DNA of 64,000 nucleotides, taken from positions 280,358-344,357 of the forward strand of contig NZMY01000050.1 of assembly GCA_002694745.1 (NCBI GenBank), in the 5' to 3' direction. Source of the stretch: Croceicoccus sp. Its GTDB lineage: Bacteria; Pseudomonadota; Alphaproteobacteria; Sphingomonadales; Sphingomonadaceae. The notes under the pieces are model-generated. The model searched no databases and had not been told where the DNA came from. It was given only the letters and a program-made list of their open reading frames with translations. Both the position numbers and the translations under genes were made by a program. Each line of letters starts with the position of its first letter. The stretch's first letter is position 1. Below, piece after piece: positions 36,909 through 46,464 of the stretch.

Positions 36909-39103
36909 TGCGTGTTTTCAATCAGGCGCTTGCCGCCGCTCTGACATCCACCATCGCGATCTGCGCCAGCGTGACGCCCGCGCATGCGCAATATGTGCTG
37001 AACATGCGCGATGCCGATGTGCGCACCTTTGTCGCGGATGCGGCGCAGGTGACGGGGCGGACCTTCATCGTCGACGGGCGGGTGAACCAGAAGATCTCGG
37101 TGGTGTCCGACCGCCCGCTGACCCGCAGCGAATATTTCGAGGTGTTCCTGTCGACCCTGCGCGCCAACGGGCTGGTCGCGGTGCCGACCGCCGACGGCGC
37201 GTTCCGCATCCAGCCCGCCGCCAATGCCGCCTCGCAACCCAGCCGCGTGGGCAGCCAGGGCGCGCCGGGCAACCAGATGGTGACCGACGTGGTGCGCCTC
37301 GGCGCTGTGGAGGCCGAGCAGGCGGTCAACACGCTGAAGCCGCTGGTCAGCCCGGAAGGGTCGATCACCGCGAACCGCGCGGGCAATTCGCTGGTGATCG
37401 TCGATTACGCCGACAATCTGCGCCGCATCCGCGCGCTGCTTCAGCAGATCGACACCGATAACAGCGCGACCGAGATGATCGCGCTGAACCACGCCGGCGC
37501 GCGCGAGATCGCGACCGCCCTGACAGAGCTGATCCCACAAGGGCAGGGCGGTGCCAGTTCGCTCGCCAGCGTGGTCGCGGTCGACAGCTCCAACTCGCTG
37601 CTGCTGCGCGGCGATCAGGCGACGCTCAGCCGTCTGGCGGCCATGGCGCGCGAACTGGACAACCGCGCCGCGGCGGGCAGCGAGATCAAGGTGATCTGGC
37701 TCGATTATGCCGATGCCAGCGCGATGGTCGCGATGCTGGAAAAGCTGATCGGCGGATCGGGCAGCTATACGCCGCAATCGATGGACACGGTGCAGCGCAC
37801 CAGCGGCCTCGCCAGCCTCGGCGCCGACGGCGCGCAGGGTGCGCCCATGGGCAGCATCAATAATGCGGCGGCAGGCGACGGCAATCTGGGCGGCGGCGTG
37901 ATCGAATTGTCGGGCGGCCGCGGCACGGCGGTCATCACCCGCTATCCCGGCGCGAACGCCATCGTCATTTCGGCTCCCGTCAACACCCAGCGTCAGCTGG
38001 CCGAGCTGGTGCGTCAGCTGGACGTGCGGCAGGATCAGGTGCTGGTCGAGGCGATCATCGTCGAGATTTCGGACTCGGTCGCGCGCGAACTGGGCCTGCA
38101 ATTCCTGATCGGGGGCGAGGATGTGCCCTTCGCGATCACCAATTTCACCAATGTCGCGCCCAATATCATCGATCTGGCGGGCGGGCTGCTGGCGGACGAG
38201 ATCGACGAGACGACCACCGTCATCAATGGCGATGTCGTCACCACCAGCACCAATAGCGCCGTGTCCGACCTTCTGCGGACCAATGCAGTGCAGGCCGCGC
38301 TGGGCACGCGCGGCGGGCTGGGCGGCTATGCCACCAAGTTCGGAGGCGACAATTATCTGGGCGTGCTGATCAATGCGGTGCAGGAGGATTCGGATTCCAA
38401 CATCCTGTCCACCCCGCATATTACCACGAACGACAACGTCCCCGCCTCGATCCTGTTCGGGCAGGAAATTCCCGTTTCCACCGGCGAGGCGCTGGGCGAC
38501 AATTTCGACAATGCGTTCCGCACGATCCAGCGCCAGAACGTCGGCATCGAACTGGACGTCACCCCGCAGATCAACGCGGGCGACGAGATCAAGCTGAACC
38601 TGCGGCAGGAAGTGTCCTCGATCGCGGGGCCGGTGTCGGACGATTTCAACGAGCTGATCATCAACAAGCGCGAGATCGCCACCACCGTCACGGTCGGCAA
38701 TGGCGAGATCCTGGTGCTGGGCGGCCTGCTCGACGATAATGAGCGGCGCACGATTCAAAAAGTGCCGCTGCTGGGCGATATCCCGATCATCGGCGAGCTT
38801 TTCAAGTCGCGCGGCAAGAGCCATGTGAAGACAAACCTGATGGTCTTCATCCGCCCCACGATCCTGCGGACCGCGGCGGATCGTCAGGCCGTCACCGCGC
38901 GCCGCTATGGCGCGGTGCGCAGCGCGCAGGTCAATTTCGATCCCGACCGCGAACCGGCGATCGACGAGCTGGTCATCGATTACATGGGCGCGGTGCCGCC
39001 GACGATGCCGGTCACGCCCAGCGACACGGTGATCACCCCCGCGCCGATCGCGACCACGCCGGTTCCGGCCTCGACAGTTTCCCCGGCGACCGCGCAGCAG
39101 TAG
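36908..39103 (+). CDS. gspD: type II secretion system secretin GspD
   Basis: A 731-residue outer-membrane secretin that forms the exit pore. A signal peptide ends near residue 28 (A-H-A-Q). N0 (VLNMRDADVRTFVADAAQVT), N1 and N2 domains are followed by the secretin barrel, including the signature VPLLGDIPIIGELFKSRG near the C-terminus and LILGG-like ILVLGGLLDD. The C-terminal Pro/Thr-rich tail is poorly conserved. The gene starts within the gspC stop and precedes gspE after 9 bases. No GspS pilotin was identified. Confidence 0.95.
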   Translation: MRVFNQALAAALTSTIAICASVTPAHAQYVLNMRDADVRTFVADAAQVTGRTFIVDGRVNQKISVVSDRPLTRSEYFEVFLSTLRANGLVAVPTADGAFRIQPAANAASQPSRVGSQGAPGNQMVTDVVRLGAVEAEQAVNTLKPLVSPEGSITANRAGNSLVIVDYADNLRRIRALLQQIDTDNSATEMIALNHAGAREIATALTELIPQGQGGASSLASVVAVDSSNSLLLRGDQATLSRLAAMARELDNRAAAGSEIKVIWLDYADASAMVAMLEKLIGGSGSYTPQSMDTVQRTSGLASLGADGAQGAPMGSINNAAAGDGNLGGGVIELSGGRGTAVITRYPGANAIVISAPVNTQRQLAELVRQLDVRQDQVLVEAIIVEISDSVARELGLQFLIGGEDVPFAITNFTNVAPNIIDLAGGLLADEIDETTTVINGDVVTTSTNSAVSDLLRTNAVQAALGTRGGLGGYATKFGGDNYLGVLINAVQEDSDSNILSTPHITTNDNVPASILFGQEIPVSTGEALGDNFDNAFRTIQRQNVGIELDVTPQINAGDEIKLNLRQEVSSIAGPVSDDFNELIINKREIATTVTVGNGEILVLGGLLDDNERRTIQKVPLLGDIPIIGELFKSRGKSHVKTNLMVFIRPTILRTAADRQAVTARRYGAVRSAQVNFDPDREPAIDELVIDYMGAVPPTMPVTPSDTVITPAPIATTPVPASTVSPATAQQ

Positions 39104-39112
39104 AACAGCGCC

Positions 39113-40693
39113 ATGGCCACCGATCCTCACGCCGATGTTCCGCTGACGGACGATGTGTCGTTCGCCAAGGGAGAATTCGTGCCCGCGGAGTCCGTGGTGT
39201 CGGACCGCGTGGCGACCGGCCTGACCTATGCCGAGGCACGCGACAATGGCGTGCTGCTGGTGGAGGACGAGGCGGGCGAGCATCTGGCTATGCGCCAATC
39301 CGCCGATCCGCTGGTGCTGCTCGACCTGCGCCGCCGTTTCGGGCGTCCGCTGCGGGTGGAGAAGGTGGAGCCTCAGCGGTTCGAGGCGCTGCTGGCTGAA
39401 ACCTATGGCGACGCGGGATCGCTGGCGGCGGACCAGATGGGGTTCGAGGCTGCGTCCGACACCGATATGATGGGCTTGCCCAGCGCCGAGGATCTGCTCG
39501 ACAGCGCAGACGACGCGCCCGCCATTCGCCTTATCAACGGGCTGATCGCGCAGGGCCTGCGCGAGGGCGCGTCGGATATTCATATCGAGCCCTACGAACA
39601 GGCGCTGGTCGTCCGCTTCCGCGAGGACGGCGTGCTGATCGAGAAGCTCCGCATGCCGCCGCATGTCGCGCCCGTGCTGGTCAGCCGCATCAAGGTCATG
39701 GCCCGGCTCGACATTGCCGAGCGCCGCGTGCCGCAGGACGGGCGCATCGGCCTGTCGCTGGGCGGCAAGCTGGTCGACGTGCGCGTATCGACCCTGCCGA
39801 ACCGCGCGGGCGAGCGCGTGGTGATGCGCCTGCTCGACAAGGATAATGCGGGGCTGACGCTCACCGACCTCGGCCTCGACGACAAGGCGCGCGAGGTGCT
39901 GGAACGCGCGCTGAAGGAACCGAACGGCATCGTGCTGGTCACCGGCCCGACCGGTTCGGGCAAGACCACGACGCTCTATGCCGGTCTGCGCAGCCTGAAC
40001 GACGGGCAGCGCAACATACTGACTGTGGAAGACCCTGTGGAATACGCTGTGGACGGCGTGGGGCAAACGCAGGTCAATGCCAAGGTCGGGCTGGACTTCG
40101 CGGCAGGGCTGCGCGCGATCCTGCGGCAGGATCCCGACGTGGTGATGGTCGGCGAAATCCGCGACAAGGAAACCGCCGACATCGCGGTGCAGGCCTCGCT
40201 GACCGGGCATCTCGTGCTGTCCACCGTGCACACCAACGACAGCATTGGCGCGATCACGCGCATGCGCGACATGGGGGTCGAACCATTCCTGCTGGCCAGC
40301 ACCCTTCGCGGCGTGATCGCGCAGCGTCTGGTCCGCCGCCTGTGCCCGCATTGCAAGCGCGAGGCGGAGATCGACCCGGCGCTGGGCACGATCCTCGGCA
40401 TCAAGCCGGGCAGGACGGTTTTCGAACCGGTCGGTTGCAAGCAATGCGGCGAAACCGGCTATACCGGCCGCATCGGCGTGTACGAGGCGGTACGCATCGA
40501 CGACACCATCCGCCGCATGGTCCATGAGAACGCGGACGAGGAGCGCATAGCCGATTACGCCTTCGGCAAGACCGCGGACGGCCAACGCCGCGGCCAGCGC
40601 CTTGCGCGCGCGGCAAGGCGCATGGTGCTGGCAGGCGTGACCTCCGCGACCGAGGCCGCGCGCGTCGCCCGGCGCGAGGACGAGCAGCCGTAA
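39113..40693 (+). CDS. gspE: type II secretion ATPase GspE
   Basis: A 526-residue hexameric cytoplasmic ATPase that powers pseudopilus assembly. The N-terminal N1E/N2E region is followed by Walker A GPTGSGKTTT near residue 283, the Asp box LTVEDPVEYAV, Walker B QDPDVVMVGEIRDKETADI, and a C-terminal zinc motif CPHCKRE with GCKQCGETGYTG. It starts 9 bases after gspD and its stop overlaps the gspF start (TAATG). The first ATG gives a good N-terminus. Confidence 0.96.
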   Translation: MATDPHADVPLTDDVSFAKGEFVPAESVVSDRVATGLTYAEARDNGVLLVEDEAGEHLAMRQSADPLVLLDLRRRFGRPLRVEKVEPQRFEALLAETYGDAGSLAADQMGFEAASDTDMMGLPSAEDLLDSADDAPAIRLINGLIAQGLREGASDIHIEPYEQALVVRFREDGVLIEKLRMPPHVAPVLVSRIKVMARLDIAERRVPQDGRIGLSLGGKLVDVRVSTLPNRAGERVVMRLLDKDNAGLTLTDLGLDDKAREVLERALKEPNGIVLVTGPTGSGKTTTLYAGLRSLNDGQRNILTVEDPVEYAVDGVGQTQVNAKVGLDFAAGLRAILRQDPDVVMVGEIRDKETADIAVQASLTGHLVLSTVHTNDSIGAITRMRDMGVEPFLLASTLRGVIAQRLVRRLCPHCKREAEIDPALGTILGIKPGRTVFEPVGCKQCGETGYTGRIGVYEAVRIDDTIRRMVHENADEERIADYAFGKTADGQRRGQRLARAARRMVLAGVTSATEAARVARREDEQP

Positions 40694-41919
40694 TGGCGAA
40701 ATACGCCTATCTCGCGGTCGATCCGCAGGGACGCGAAAGGCGCGGGGCAGTCGATGCCGCCAGCACCAGCGCCGCGCGCGAACAGCTGGCGAAGCGCCGC
40801 TGGCACGTGCTGCGCGTGGACGAGAAGCTGGTCGGTACGGCTCCCGCCAAGGCGGGCGGTTTCACCCTGCCGCTGCTGGGCCGCAAGCTGACCACCAAGC
40901 AATTGTCGCTGTTCACGCGTCAGCTGTCCTCGCTGATGATGGTCAGCCCGCTTGAGGAAGCGCTGCGCACGATCAGCCGCCAGACCGAAAAGGACAAGGC
41001 GCGCGCGATCCTGACCAATGTCCACGCGGGCATCGTCGAAGGCCAGCCGCTGGCCGAGGCGCTGCGGCGCGAGGAGGCGAGCTTTCCGCCGGTCTTCCGC
41101 GCGATGATCGCGGCGGGCGAGAATTCTGGCAGCCTGCCCAGCATCGCCGAACGCCTGGCCGACAGCCTTGAATCGCAGGCCGAGATCCGCGGCAAGATCA
41201 TCGCCGCGCTCGCCTATCCGATCATTCTGTCGCTGGTCGCGGTGGCGGTGGTCACCGGGCTGATGGTGTCCGTCGTGCCGCGCGTTGTCGAACAGTTCGA
41301 CAATGCCTCGCGCCAGTTGCCGCTGCTGACGCGGATCGTGATCGCCCTGTCGGAATTCCTGTCGGCCTGGTGGTGGGTGCTGCTGCTGGTCATCGCGCTG
41401 TGCATTCTGGGATTCCTGCGCGCGATGAAGAGCCCGCCGTTCAAGCTGCGCTTCGATACGCTGCTGCTGAAGACGCCCTTCGTCGGGCGGCTGATCCGCG
41501 ACATGCATGCCGCCGCGCTCGCCCGCACGCTGTCCACCATGATCGCCGCTCGCCTGCCGCTGGTCGACGGGCTGCGCCTTGCCAGCCGCACGGTGCATAA
41601 CGCGGTGCAGCGCCGCGCGCTTGAGACCATTACCGAGAAGGTGCGCGCGGGCACCTCGCTGTCGACCGCCATGCGCGAGGCAGGGACCTTTCCGCCGCTG
41701 CTCGTCTATCTCGCCGCCAGCGGAGAGGCGGCCGGCCAGCTTGGCCCCATGCTCGAACGCGCGGGTGAGTATCTCGAACGCGAATTCGCCAGCTTCACCG
41801 CCGCCGCCATGGCGCTGCTGGAACCTGCCATCATCATCCTGATGGGCGCGGTGGTCGCCACGATCATCCTCGCCATCCTGCTACCCATCCTGCAATTGCA
41901 GGAACTGACCGGACTTTGA
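40693..41919 (+). CDS. gspF: type II secretion inner-membrane platform protein GspF
   Basis: A 408-residue polytopic inner-membrane protein of the assembly platform. Two homologous domains are visible, each with the signature QLSSLMMVSPLEEAL and TLSTMIAARLPLVDGL. Three membrane helices occur, for instance IILSLVAVAVVTGLMVSVV near residue 180 and IIILMGAVVATIILAILLPI at the end. It overlaps gspE by a single base and is followed by gspG after 4 bases. Confidence 0.95.
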   Translation: MAKYAYLAVDPQGRERRGAVDAASTSAAREQLAKRRWHVLRVDEKLVGTAPAKAGGFTLPLLGRKLTTKQLSLFTRQLSSLMMVSPLEEALRTISRQTEKDKARAILTNVHAGIVEGQPLAEALRREEASFPPVFRAMIAAGENSGSLPSIAERLADSLESQAEIRGKIIAALAYPIILSLVAVAVVTGLMVSVVPRVVEQFDNASRQLPLLTRIVIALSEFLSAWWWVLLLVIALCILGFLRAMKSPPFKLRFDTLLLKTPFVGRLIRDMHAAALARTLSTMIAARLPLVDGLRLASRTVHNAVQRRALETITEKVRAGTSLSTAMREAGTFPPLLVYLAASGEAAGQLGPMLERAGEYLEREFASFTAAAMALLEPAIIILMGAVVATIILAILLPILQLQELTGL

Positions 41920-41923
41920 GATC

Positions 41924-42394
41924 ATGACCCAGACCCCCGAAGACATCCGCGAAAATGGCGCCAAGAGTCGCCGCCCGAACCGGAAGCGCAACGGCTTCTC
42001 CCTCGTCGAGCTGATGGTGGTGCTGTTCATCATCGGCCTGCTGGCCAGCGTCGTCATCATCAACGTGCTGCCCAGCCAGGACAAGGCGATGGTGGTCAAG
42101 GCCGAGGCCGATATCGCCACGCTGAACCAGGCGCTGGAAATGTACCGGCTCGACACCGCGACCTATCCGGGTGCGTCGGATGGGCTGAATTCGCTGGTGA
42201 CGCCGCCCGCCGATCTGATGATGCCGCAGAACTACCGCTCGGGAGGGTATATCAAGGAATTGCCGACCGATCCGTGGGGCCGTCCGTACCAGTACCGCGT
42301 GCCCGGCGCGAACGGCAAAGCCTTCGACGTCTATTCTCTAGGGGCCGACGGCCAGCCCGGCGGCGAAGGCGAGAATGCGGATATCGTCGGCTGA
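41924..42394 (+). CDS. gspG: major pseudopilin GspG
   Basis: A 156-residue major pseudopilin. The prepilin cleavage site is G-F-S-L-V-E with Glu at +5, and the hydrophobic segment LMVVLFIIGLLASVVIINVL follows. The globular part holds the GspG signature ELPTDPWGRPYQYRVPGANG and a C-terminal calcium-binding-like segment YSLGADGQPGGEG. The leader of about 24 residues before the cleavage site is longer than usual. The prepilin peptidase is not in the window. The next gene, 8 bases on, is gspL rather than gspH. Confidence 0.95.
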   Translation: MTQTPEDIRENGAKSRRPNRKRNGFSLVELMVVLFIIGLLASVVIINVLPSQDKAMVVKAEADIATLNQALEMYRLDTATYPGASDGLNSLVTPPADLMMPQNYRSGGYIKELPTDPWGRPYQYRVPGANGKAFDVYSLGADGQPGGEGENADIVG

Positions 42395-42402
42395 CGATCC
42401 CT

Positions 42403-43560
42403 ATGGCGCGTTTCCGATCCAGCCTGCCCGATCCCGACATGGATGAGGGTGTTGGTCCTGACGGGCTGATCGTCCTGCTGGGCGAGAATCCGCGCGATCC
42501 GTGGCGCTGGTGGCGCGTGTCCGATACCGGGCTGGAGAGCGAGCATCGCCACATACCCGGCGATGACGCGCCTTGGGGCGATACCGACAACATGCGCGTC
42601 GCGGCGCTGGTCCCTGCGCTCGATGCGCCGGTGCGGATCGCGCCGCGCGGCGACATGCCTGCCGCGCAGGCAGTGGCGGCTGCCCGGCTTTCGCCTGCGG
42701 GCATGTCTTCCGCCGAACCCGCCCATGTCGCGGCGGCGGCAGAGGGCGATCATGTGCTGACCTGCCGCGTCACGCAGGGGCATATGGATTTGTGGCTGGC
42801 CGAACTGGCCGCTGCGGGGCTGAACCCCGACGCGCTGGTGCCGGCCGCGCTGGTGCTGCCTGCGCCTTCGAACGGCGATGTCGCGCAGGGCGAGATCGGC
42901 GGACAATTGCTGGCCCGAACGCAGGACGCGGCCTTTGCGGGTGAGGCGGAGATGGTCGACGCGCTGGCCGCCGGTGCGACCCGACTGGACATCGGCGCCG
43001 ACCTTCTGGCCGACCGGCTGGCGGCCTTGTGGCGCAATCCGCCGCTGGACCTGCGGCAGGGGGCATACGCCCGCCCGCGCGTGTCGTTCTTCCGCCTGCC
43101 CGACTGGGCGCAACTGGCGCGCATGGCGGCCGTGCTGGCCCTGCTCGGCTTTCTGATTTTGGTGGTGGAGATCGTGCGGCTCGAACTCGACAGCAACGCG
43201 CTTGAGGACAAGGCGCTGGCCGCCGCGCAGCAGCGTTTTCCTGCCGTGACCGACCTTGCCAGCGCAGAGGCGCAGGTAAACGGCGAATTGCTGCGCCGCG
43301 GGGCAGGGGGCGCCAGCTTTGACGCGGTGACCCCGGCGGTGTTCGCTGCGATGCAGCCGCTGCCCAATGTGCAATTGCGCACGCTCAGCTGGCAGGGCGA
43401 CGGCACCTTGGCCATTCGCGCCGCCGCACCGCGCGTGGAGGATATCAACAGCATGCTGATCGCGCTGCAGGCCGATGGCTGGGAAGTGACCGTGCCGCCC
43501 GAAACCGCCGAGGACGCGACCGGCGCGACCGTCGTCGACATCACGGTGCGCGCGCCATGA
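42403..43560 (+). CDS. gspL: type II secretion protein GspL
   Basis: A 385-residue protein of the T2SS platform that binds GspE. The cytoplasmic domain covers about residues 1-230 with an actin-like, low-identity sequence. A membrane helix near residues 236-257 (MAAVLALLGFLILVVEIV) and a periplasmic ferredoxin-like domain follow. The ATG at 42403 lies 8 bases after gspG and was chosen over an upstream extension that overlaps gspG. The stop overlaps gspM by 4 bases. Assignment rests on position, topology and size, since sequence identity in this family is low. Confidence 0.8.
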   Translation: MARFRSSLPDPDMDEGVGPDGLIVLLGENPRDPWRWWRVSDTGLESEHRHIPGDDAPWGDTDNMRVAALVPALDAPVRIAPRGDMPAAQAVAAARLSPAGMSSAEPAHVAAAAEGDHVLTCRVTQGHMDLWLAELAAAGLNPDALVPAALVLPAPSNGDVAQGEIGGQLLARTQDAAFAGEAEMVDALAAGATRLDIGADLLADRLAALWRNPPLDLRQGAYARPRVSFFRLPDWAQLARMAAVLALLGFLILVVEIVRLELDSNALEDKALAAAQQRFPAVTDLASAEAQVNGELLRRGAGGASFDAVTPAVFAAMQPLPNVQLRTLSWQGDGTLAIRAAAPRVEDINSMLIALQADGWEVTVPPETAEDATGATVVDITVRAP

Positions 43561-44042
43561 CCGCGATGCTGCAACCCTTGCGCGACTGGTTCGCCGGATT
43601 GTCGGGGCGCGAGCGCTGGCTGGTGGGCATCGCAGGCGTGCTCGCGCTGCTGGTGATCGCGATCTACGGCATCGTTTTGCCGCTGGGCGCGGCGCATGAC
43701 GATGCCCATGCGCGGCACCGCGAGGCGGTGTTCGCCTCCTCGCGCGTGCTGGCAAGGCTGGATGCGCTGAACCGCGCGCCCGACGCCGCACCGACGGGCA
43801 GCGGCCCCGTGTCGCAGGCGGTGGCCGCCGCCGCCGATGTCCAGGGGCTGGTGCTGCAGGCCAATACGGCGCGCGGCAATGACGGCGCGCAGATCAGCGT
43901 CGCGACCGCCGCGCCGGGGGCCGCGCTGGCGCTGCTCGACGCGCTGTCGGCAGAGGGGATCGTGGCCGAACAGGTGACGATCACGCCCGCCGCCGACGGT
44001 TCGGTGGCGCTCAATGCCTCGCTGCGCAGGATCGCGCCATGA
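43557..44042 (+). CDS. gspM: type II secretion protein GspM
   Basis: A 161-residue bitopic inner-membrane protein with a short cytoplasmic end, one helix near residues 22-45 (WLVGIAGVLALLVIAIYGIVL), a coiled segment, and a periplasmic ferredoxin-like domain. GspM pairs with GspL. Its start overlaps gspL by ATGA, and its stop overlaps gspN by four bases. The call rests on the family layout and the position between gspL and gspN. Confidence 0.8.
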   Translation: MTAMLQPLRDWFAGLSGRERWLVGIAGVLALLVIAIYGIVLPLGAAHDDAHARHREAVFASSRVLARLDALNRAPDAAPTGSGPVSQAVAAAADVQGLVLQANTARGNDGAQISVATAAPGAALALLDALSAEGIVAEQVTITPAADGSVALNASLRRIAP

Positions 44043-44785
44043 TCGGACGCTGGATCTTCATTCGCGACAAGCGGCTGACCCGCCTGTCGGTGGTCGTGCT
44101 GGGGCTCGGCGTGCTGCTTGCGCTGCTGGTCATGCTGCCGCTGCGGTTGGTGCTGGGCTGGGCCGATCCGCCGGGCCGAACGCTGAAGGCGCAGGCGGTC
44201 GAGGGTGTGGCCTGGGACGGTCTGGTGGGCGAGATGCAGTTGGGCCAGTTGCCGCTGGGCCTGATGGAAGTCGATCTGATGCCGCTTCCCCTGCTGATCG
44301 GGCGGGCGCAATTCGCGCTGGAAAGGCCCGACTATCCCGGCGCGCGTCCCTTTACCGCGCGGATTCGCGGCAACGGCGGCGGATTTGCGATTACGGGCGC
44401 GAGCGGGGAGCTGGCACTGGGCGGGACGATGGCGCCGCTGCCGGTCCGTACGCTTACCATGAATGATTTTTCCGCTCAGATGGCGGGCGGAAGCTGCGTG
44501 TCCGCATCGGGGACGTTGGGGCTGGTGGTGCCCGCGATGGGCGCGATGATGGATGCCGAAACGGTGCTCTCGGGCGAAGCGCGCTGCGAGGACGGTTCGC
44601 TGATCGTGCCGATGACCGGGCCTTCGGGATCGGAGCGGGTCGATTTCCGGGTCGCTCCCGACGGGCAATGGACGGCGACCATGTCGCTGGTCGGCCTGCC
44701 GCCGGACATGGCCGCACCGCTGCTGGATATGGGTTTCCAGCAACGGCGCAACGGCGTGGGGCTGACCGCCAGCGGAACGCTGTGA
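44039..44785 (+). CDS. gspN: type II secretion protein GspN
   Basis: A 248-residue protein with an N-terminal helix (VVVLGLGVLLALLVMLPLRL, residues 18-37) and a periplasmic beta-rich domain (VEGVAWDGLVGEMQLGQLPL; GGSCVSASGTLGLVVPAMG). This matches GspN, an accessory subunit found only in some T2SS systems. It closes the operon, starting in ATGA overlap with gspM. It converges on dps with a 27-base gap; no terminator was recognised. Confidence 0.8.
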   Translation: MIGRWIFIRDKRLTRLSVVVLGLGVLLALLVMLPLRLVLGWADPPGRTLKAQAVEGVAWDGLVGEMQLGQLPLGLMEVDLMPLPLLIGRAQFALERPDYPGARPFTARIRGNGGGFAITGASGELALGGTMAPLPVRTLTMNDFSAQMAGGSCVSASGTLGLVVPAMGAMMDAETVLSGEARCEDGSLIVPMTGPSGSERVDFRVAPDGQWTATMSLVGLPPDMAAPLLDMGFQQRRNGVGLTASGTL

Positions 44786-44812
44786 CGGTCGCCCTCGTTC
44801 GGGGAATTCAGA

Positions 44813-45265
44813 TCAGCCGAGAGTGGAGGCGAGGAACCAGGTGCGCTCCTCGGCCTGGTCGGTCCAGTCGTCGATCAGGCCGTCGGTGGCATTGTCGCCC
44901 GCCTCTTCGGCCAGTTCCTTCAATTCCTTCAGCGTCTTGACCATCTGCGCATTATCGTCGCGCAGCTGGCTGACCATGTCCATGGCCTCCAGATCGGCGG
45001 AGTGCTGATCCTCGACCTTGGTCTTCTCCATGATCGACGCGATCGAGGTGAGGGTGGTGCCCTCGATCTTGCGCACGCGCTCGGCGATGATGTCGACATT
45101 GCCGAAGATCTCGGCCGCCTGTTCGTCGAACAGCAGGTGAAGCTCGCGGAACTGCGGGCCCTTCACGTGCCAGTGAAAATTCTTGGTCTTCATGTAGAGC
45201 GCGAGATGGTCTGCCAGCAGCCCGTTCAAACCGTCGATCAGCGCCTTCTTTGCATTGTCACCCAT
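44813..45265 (-). CDS. dps: Dps family DNA-protection/ferritin-like protein
   Basis: A 150-residue ferritin-like protein that forms a dodecamer, oxidises and stores iron and may coat DNA in stress. Ferroxidase-site residues occur in NFHWHVKGPQF, followed by HLLFDEQAAEIFGNVDIIAER. The ATG at 45265 is preceded by an excellent AGGAGG, which decides against the upstream ATG at 45295. The 201-base gap to the divergent kinase gene would hold its promoter. No regulator site was recognised with confidence. Confidence 0.92.
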   Translation of the reverse strand: MGDNAKKALIDGLNGLLADHLALYMKTKNFHWHVKGPQFRELHLLFDEQAAEIFGNVDIIAERVRKIEGTTLTSIASIMEKTKVEDQHSADLEAMDMVSQLRDDNAQMVKTLKELKELAEEAGDNATDGLIDDWTDQAEERTWFLASTLG

Positions 45266-45466
45266 GGATGTGTCCTCCTGGTCCGTAATTAACATAGGAT
45301 ATGGGGCTCAAACGCCCGTGTACAAATCGGGTTTCCTGCTTTCTGCCGGATTTTGTGATCGCTTTTTCCGATCACTGCCAATCGCGCCGTCGCAAGGCGA
45401 TTGACCCGCCGCGCCGCTTACCGCTAACGGCGCAGGCACACCCATGATTATGCGAGACAATCTTTC

Positions 45467-46462
45467 ATGACCGGCGCCCACGATAATGGCGAACCGGCCC
45501 AGATCGTCGCGCTGGGCGATGCGATCGTCGACGTGCTGGCGCGCCGGGACGAGGATTTCCTGGTCGAATGCGGCGTGCTGAAAGGCACGATGCGCCTGCT
45601 CGCGGACGAAGAGGCGCAAGGGCTGGCCGCGGCCATGGACGCCAGCGGCGCGGTCGAGGAAGTGCCCGGCGGATCGGCGGCGAACAGCCTTGCGGGCGCG
45701 GCGGCGCTGGGCATACGCTGCCGCTTCATCGGGCAGACCGGCGACGACCGGTTGGGCCGTCTGTTCAAGCGGCACATGGCCGATCTCGACATCGCGTTCG
45801 ACACGCCGCCGATCGGCGACGCGCCGACGGGCCGCTGCTTCATCCTCGTCACTCCGGATGGTGAGCGCACGATGCAGACCTCGCCCGCGGCCAGCCACCG
45901 GCTGACGCCCGATGCGCTGGACGAAGATGCGATCCGAGGCTGCGACACGCTCTTCCTAGAAGGCTATCTGTGGGGGCCCGAAACGCCCCGCCGCGCCATG
46001 CTGCGCGCGATCGAGATCGCCCGCGCCGAGGGGCGCCGCATCGCCTTCACCCTGTCCGACAGCATCGCCCTGCCGGGCCGGCGCGACACGATCCTGAAAC
46101 TGGTCCAGGACGGCGGCGTCGACGTGCTGTTCGCCAATGAGTACGAGGCAAGGCTGATGTCGGGCGTCGACGATTTCGATGCCTCGATGCGCTTCCTGTC
46201 CGATCTGGTAAAGCTGCCCGTGATCACGCGCGGCGCGGCGGGCGCGACGGCGATGTGGCGGGGTGAGAAAATCGAGCGCCCTGCCGCAAGGCCCGAAGCC
46301 ATCGTCGACACCACCGGCGCGGGCGACCAGTTCGCGGCCGGTTTCCTCGCCGCGCTGATCGCCGGGCGCGACATATCCGACAGCCTCGACGTCGGCGCCC
46401 GCAATGCCGCCGCGGTACTGGGCCACGTCGGCGCCCGCCCGCTCAAGCGAATGGAGATCTGA
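45467..46462 (+). CDS. PfkB-family sugar/nucleoside kinase (adenosine kinase-like)
   Basis: A 331-residue ribokinase-family kinase. Substrate-side motifs are VPGGSAANSLAGAAALG near residue 66, and the catalytic loop is DTTGAGDQFAAGFLAAL near residue 281. The form LFANEYEA and overall length match the alphaproteobacterial adenosine kinase-like group, but the substrate is inferred. It starts at ATG 45467 and is followed by the LOG gene two bases after its stop, so they are co-transcribed. Adenosine recycling next to a nucleotide-hydrolysing LOG protein is consistent. Confidence 0.88.
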   Translation: MTGAHDNGEPAQIVALGDAIVDVLARRDEDFLVECGVLKGTMRLLADEEAQGLAAAMDASGAVEEVPGGSAANSLAGAAALGIRCRFIGQTGDDRLGRLFKRHMADLDIAFDTPPIGDAPTGRCFILVTPDGERTMQTSPAASHRLTPDALDEDAIRGCDTLFLEGYLWGPETPRRAMLRAIEIARAEGRRIAFTLSDSIALPGRRDTILKLVQDGGVDVLFANEYEARLMSGVDDFDASMRFLSDLVKLPVITRGAAGATAMWRGEKIERPAARPEAIVDTTGAGDQFAAGFLAALIAGRDISDSLDVGARNAAAVLGHVGARPLKRMEI

Positions 46463-46464
46463 AC

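Noticed and set aside
36905-40585. 1226-codon open frame on the minus strand opposite gspD and gspE
   Set aside because: It is a frame shadow in high-GC DNA. The composition (His, Arg, Gln and Asp rich, no domain) is that of an antisense frame, and the opposite strand holds clear, conserved gspD and gspE.
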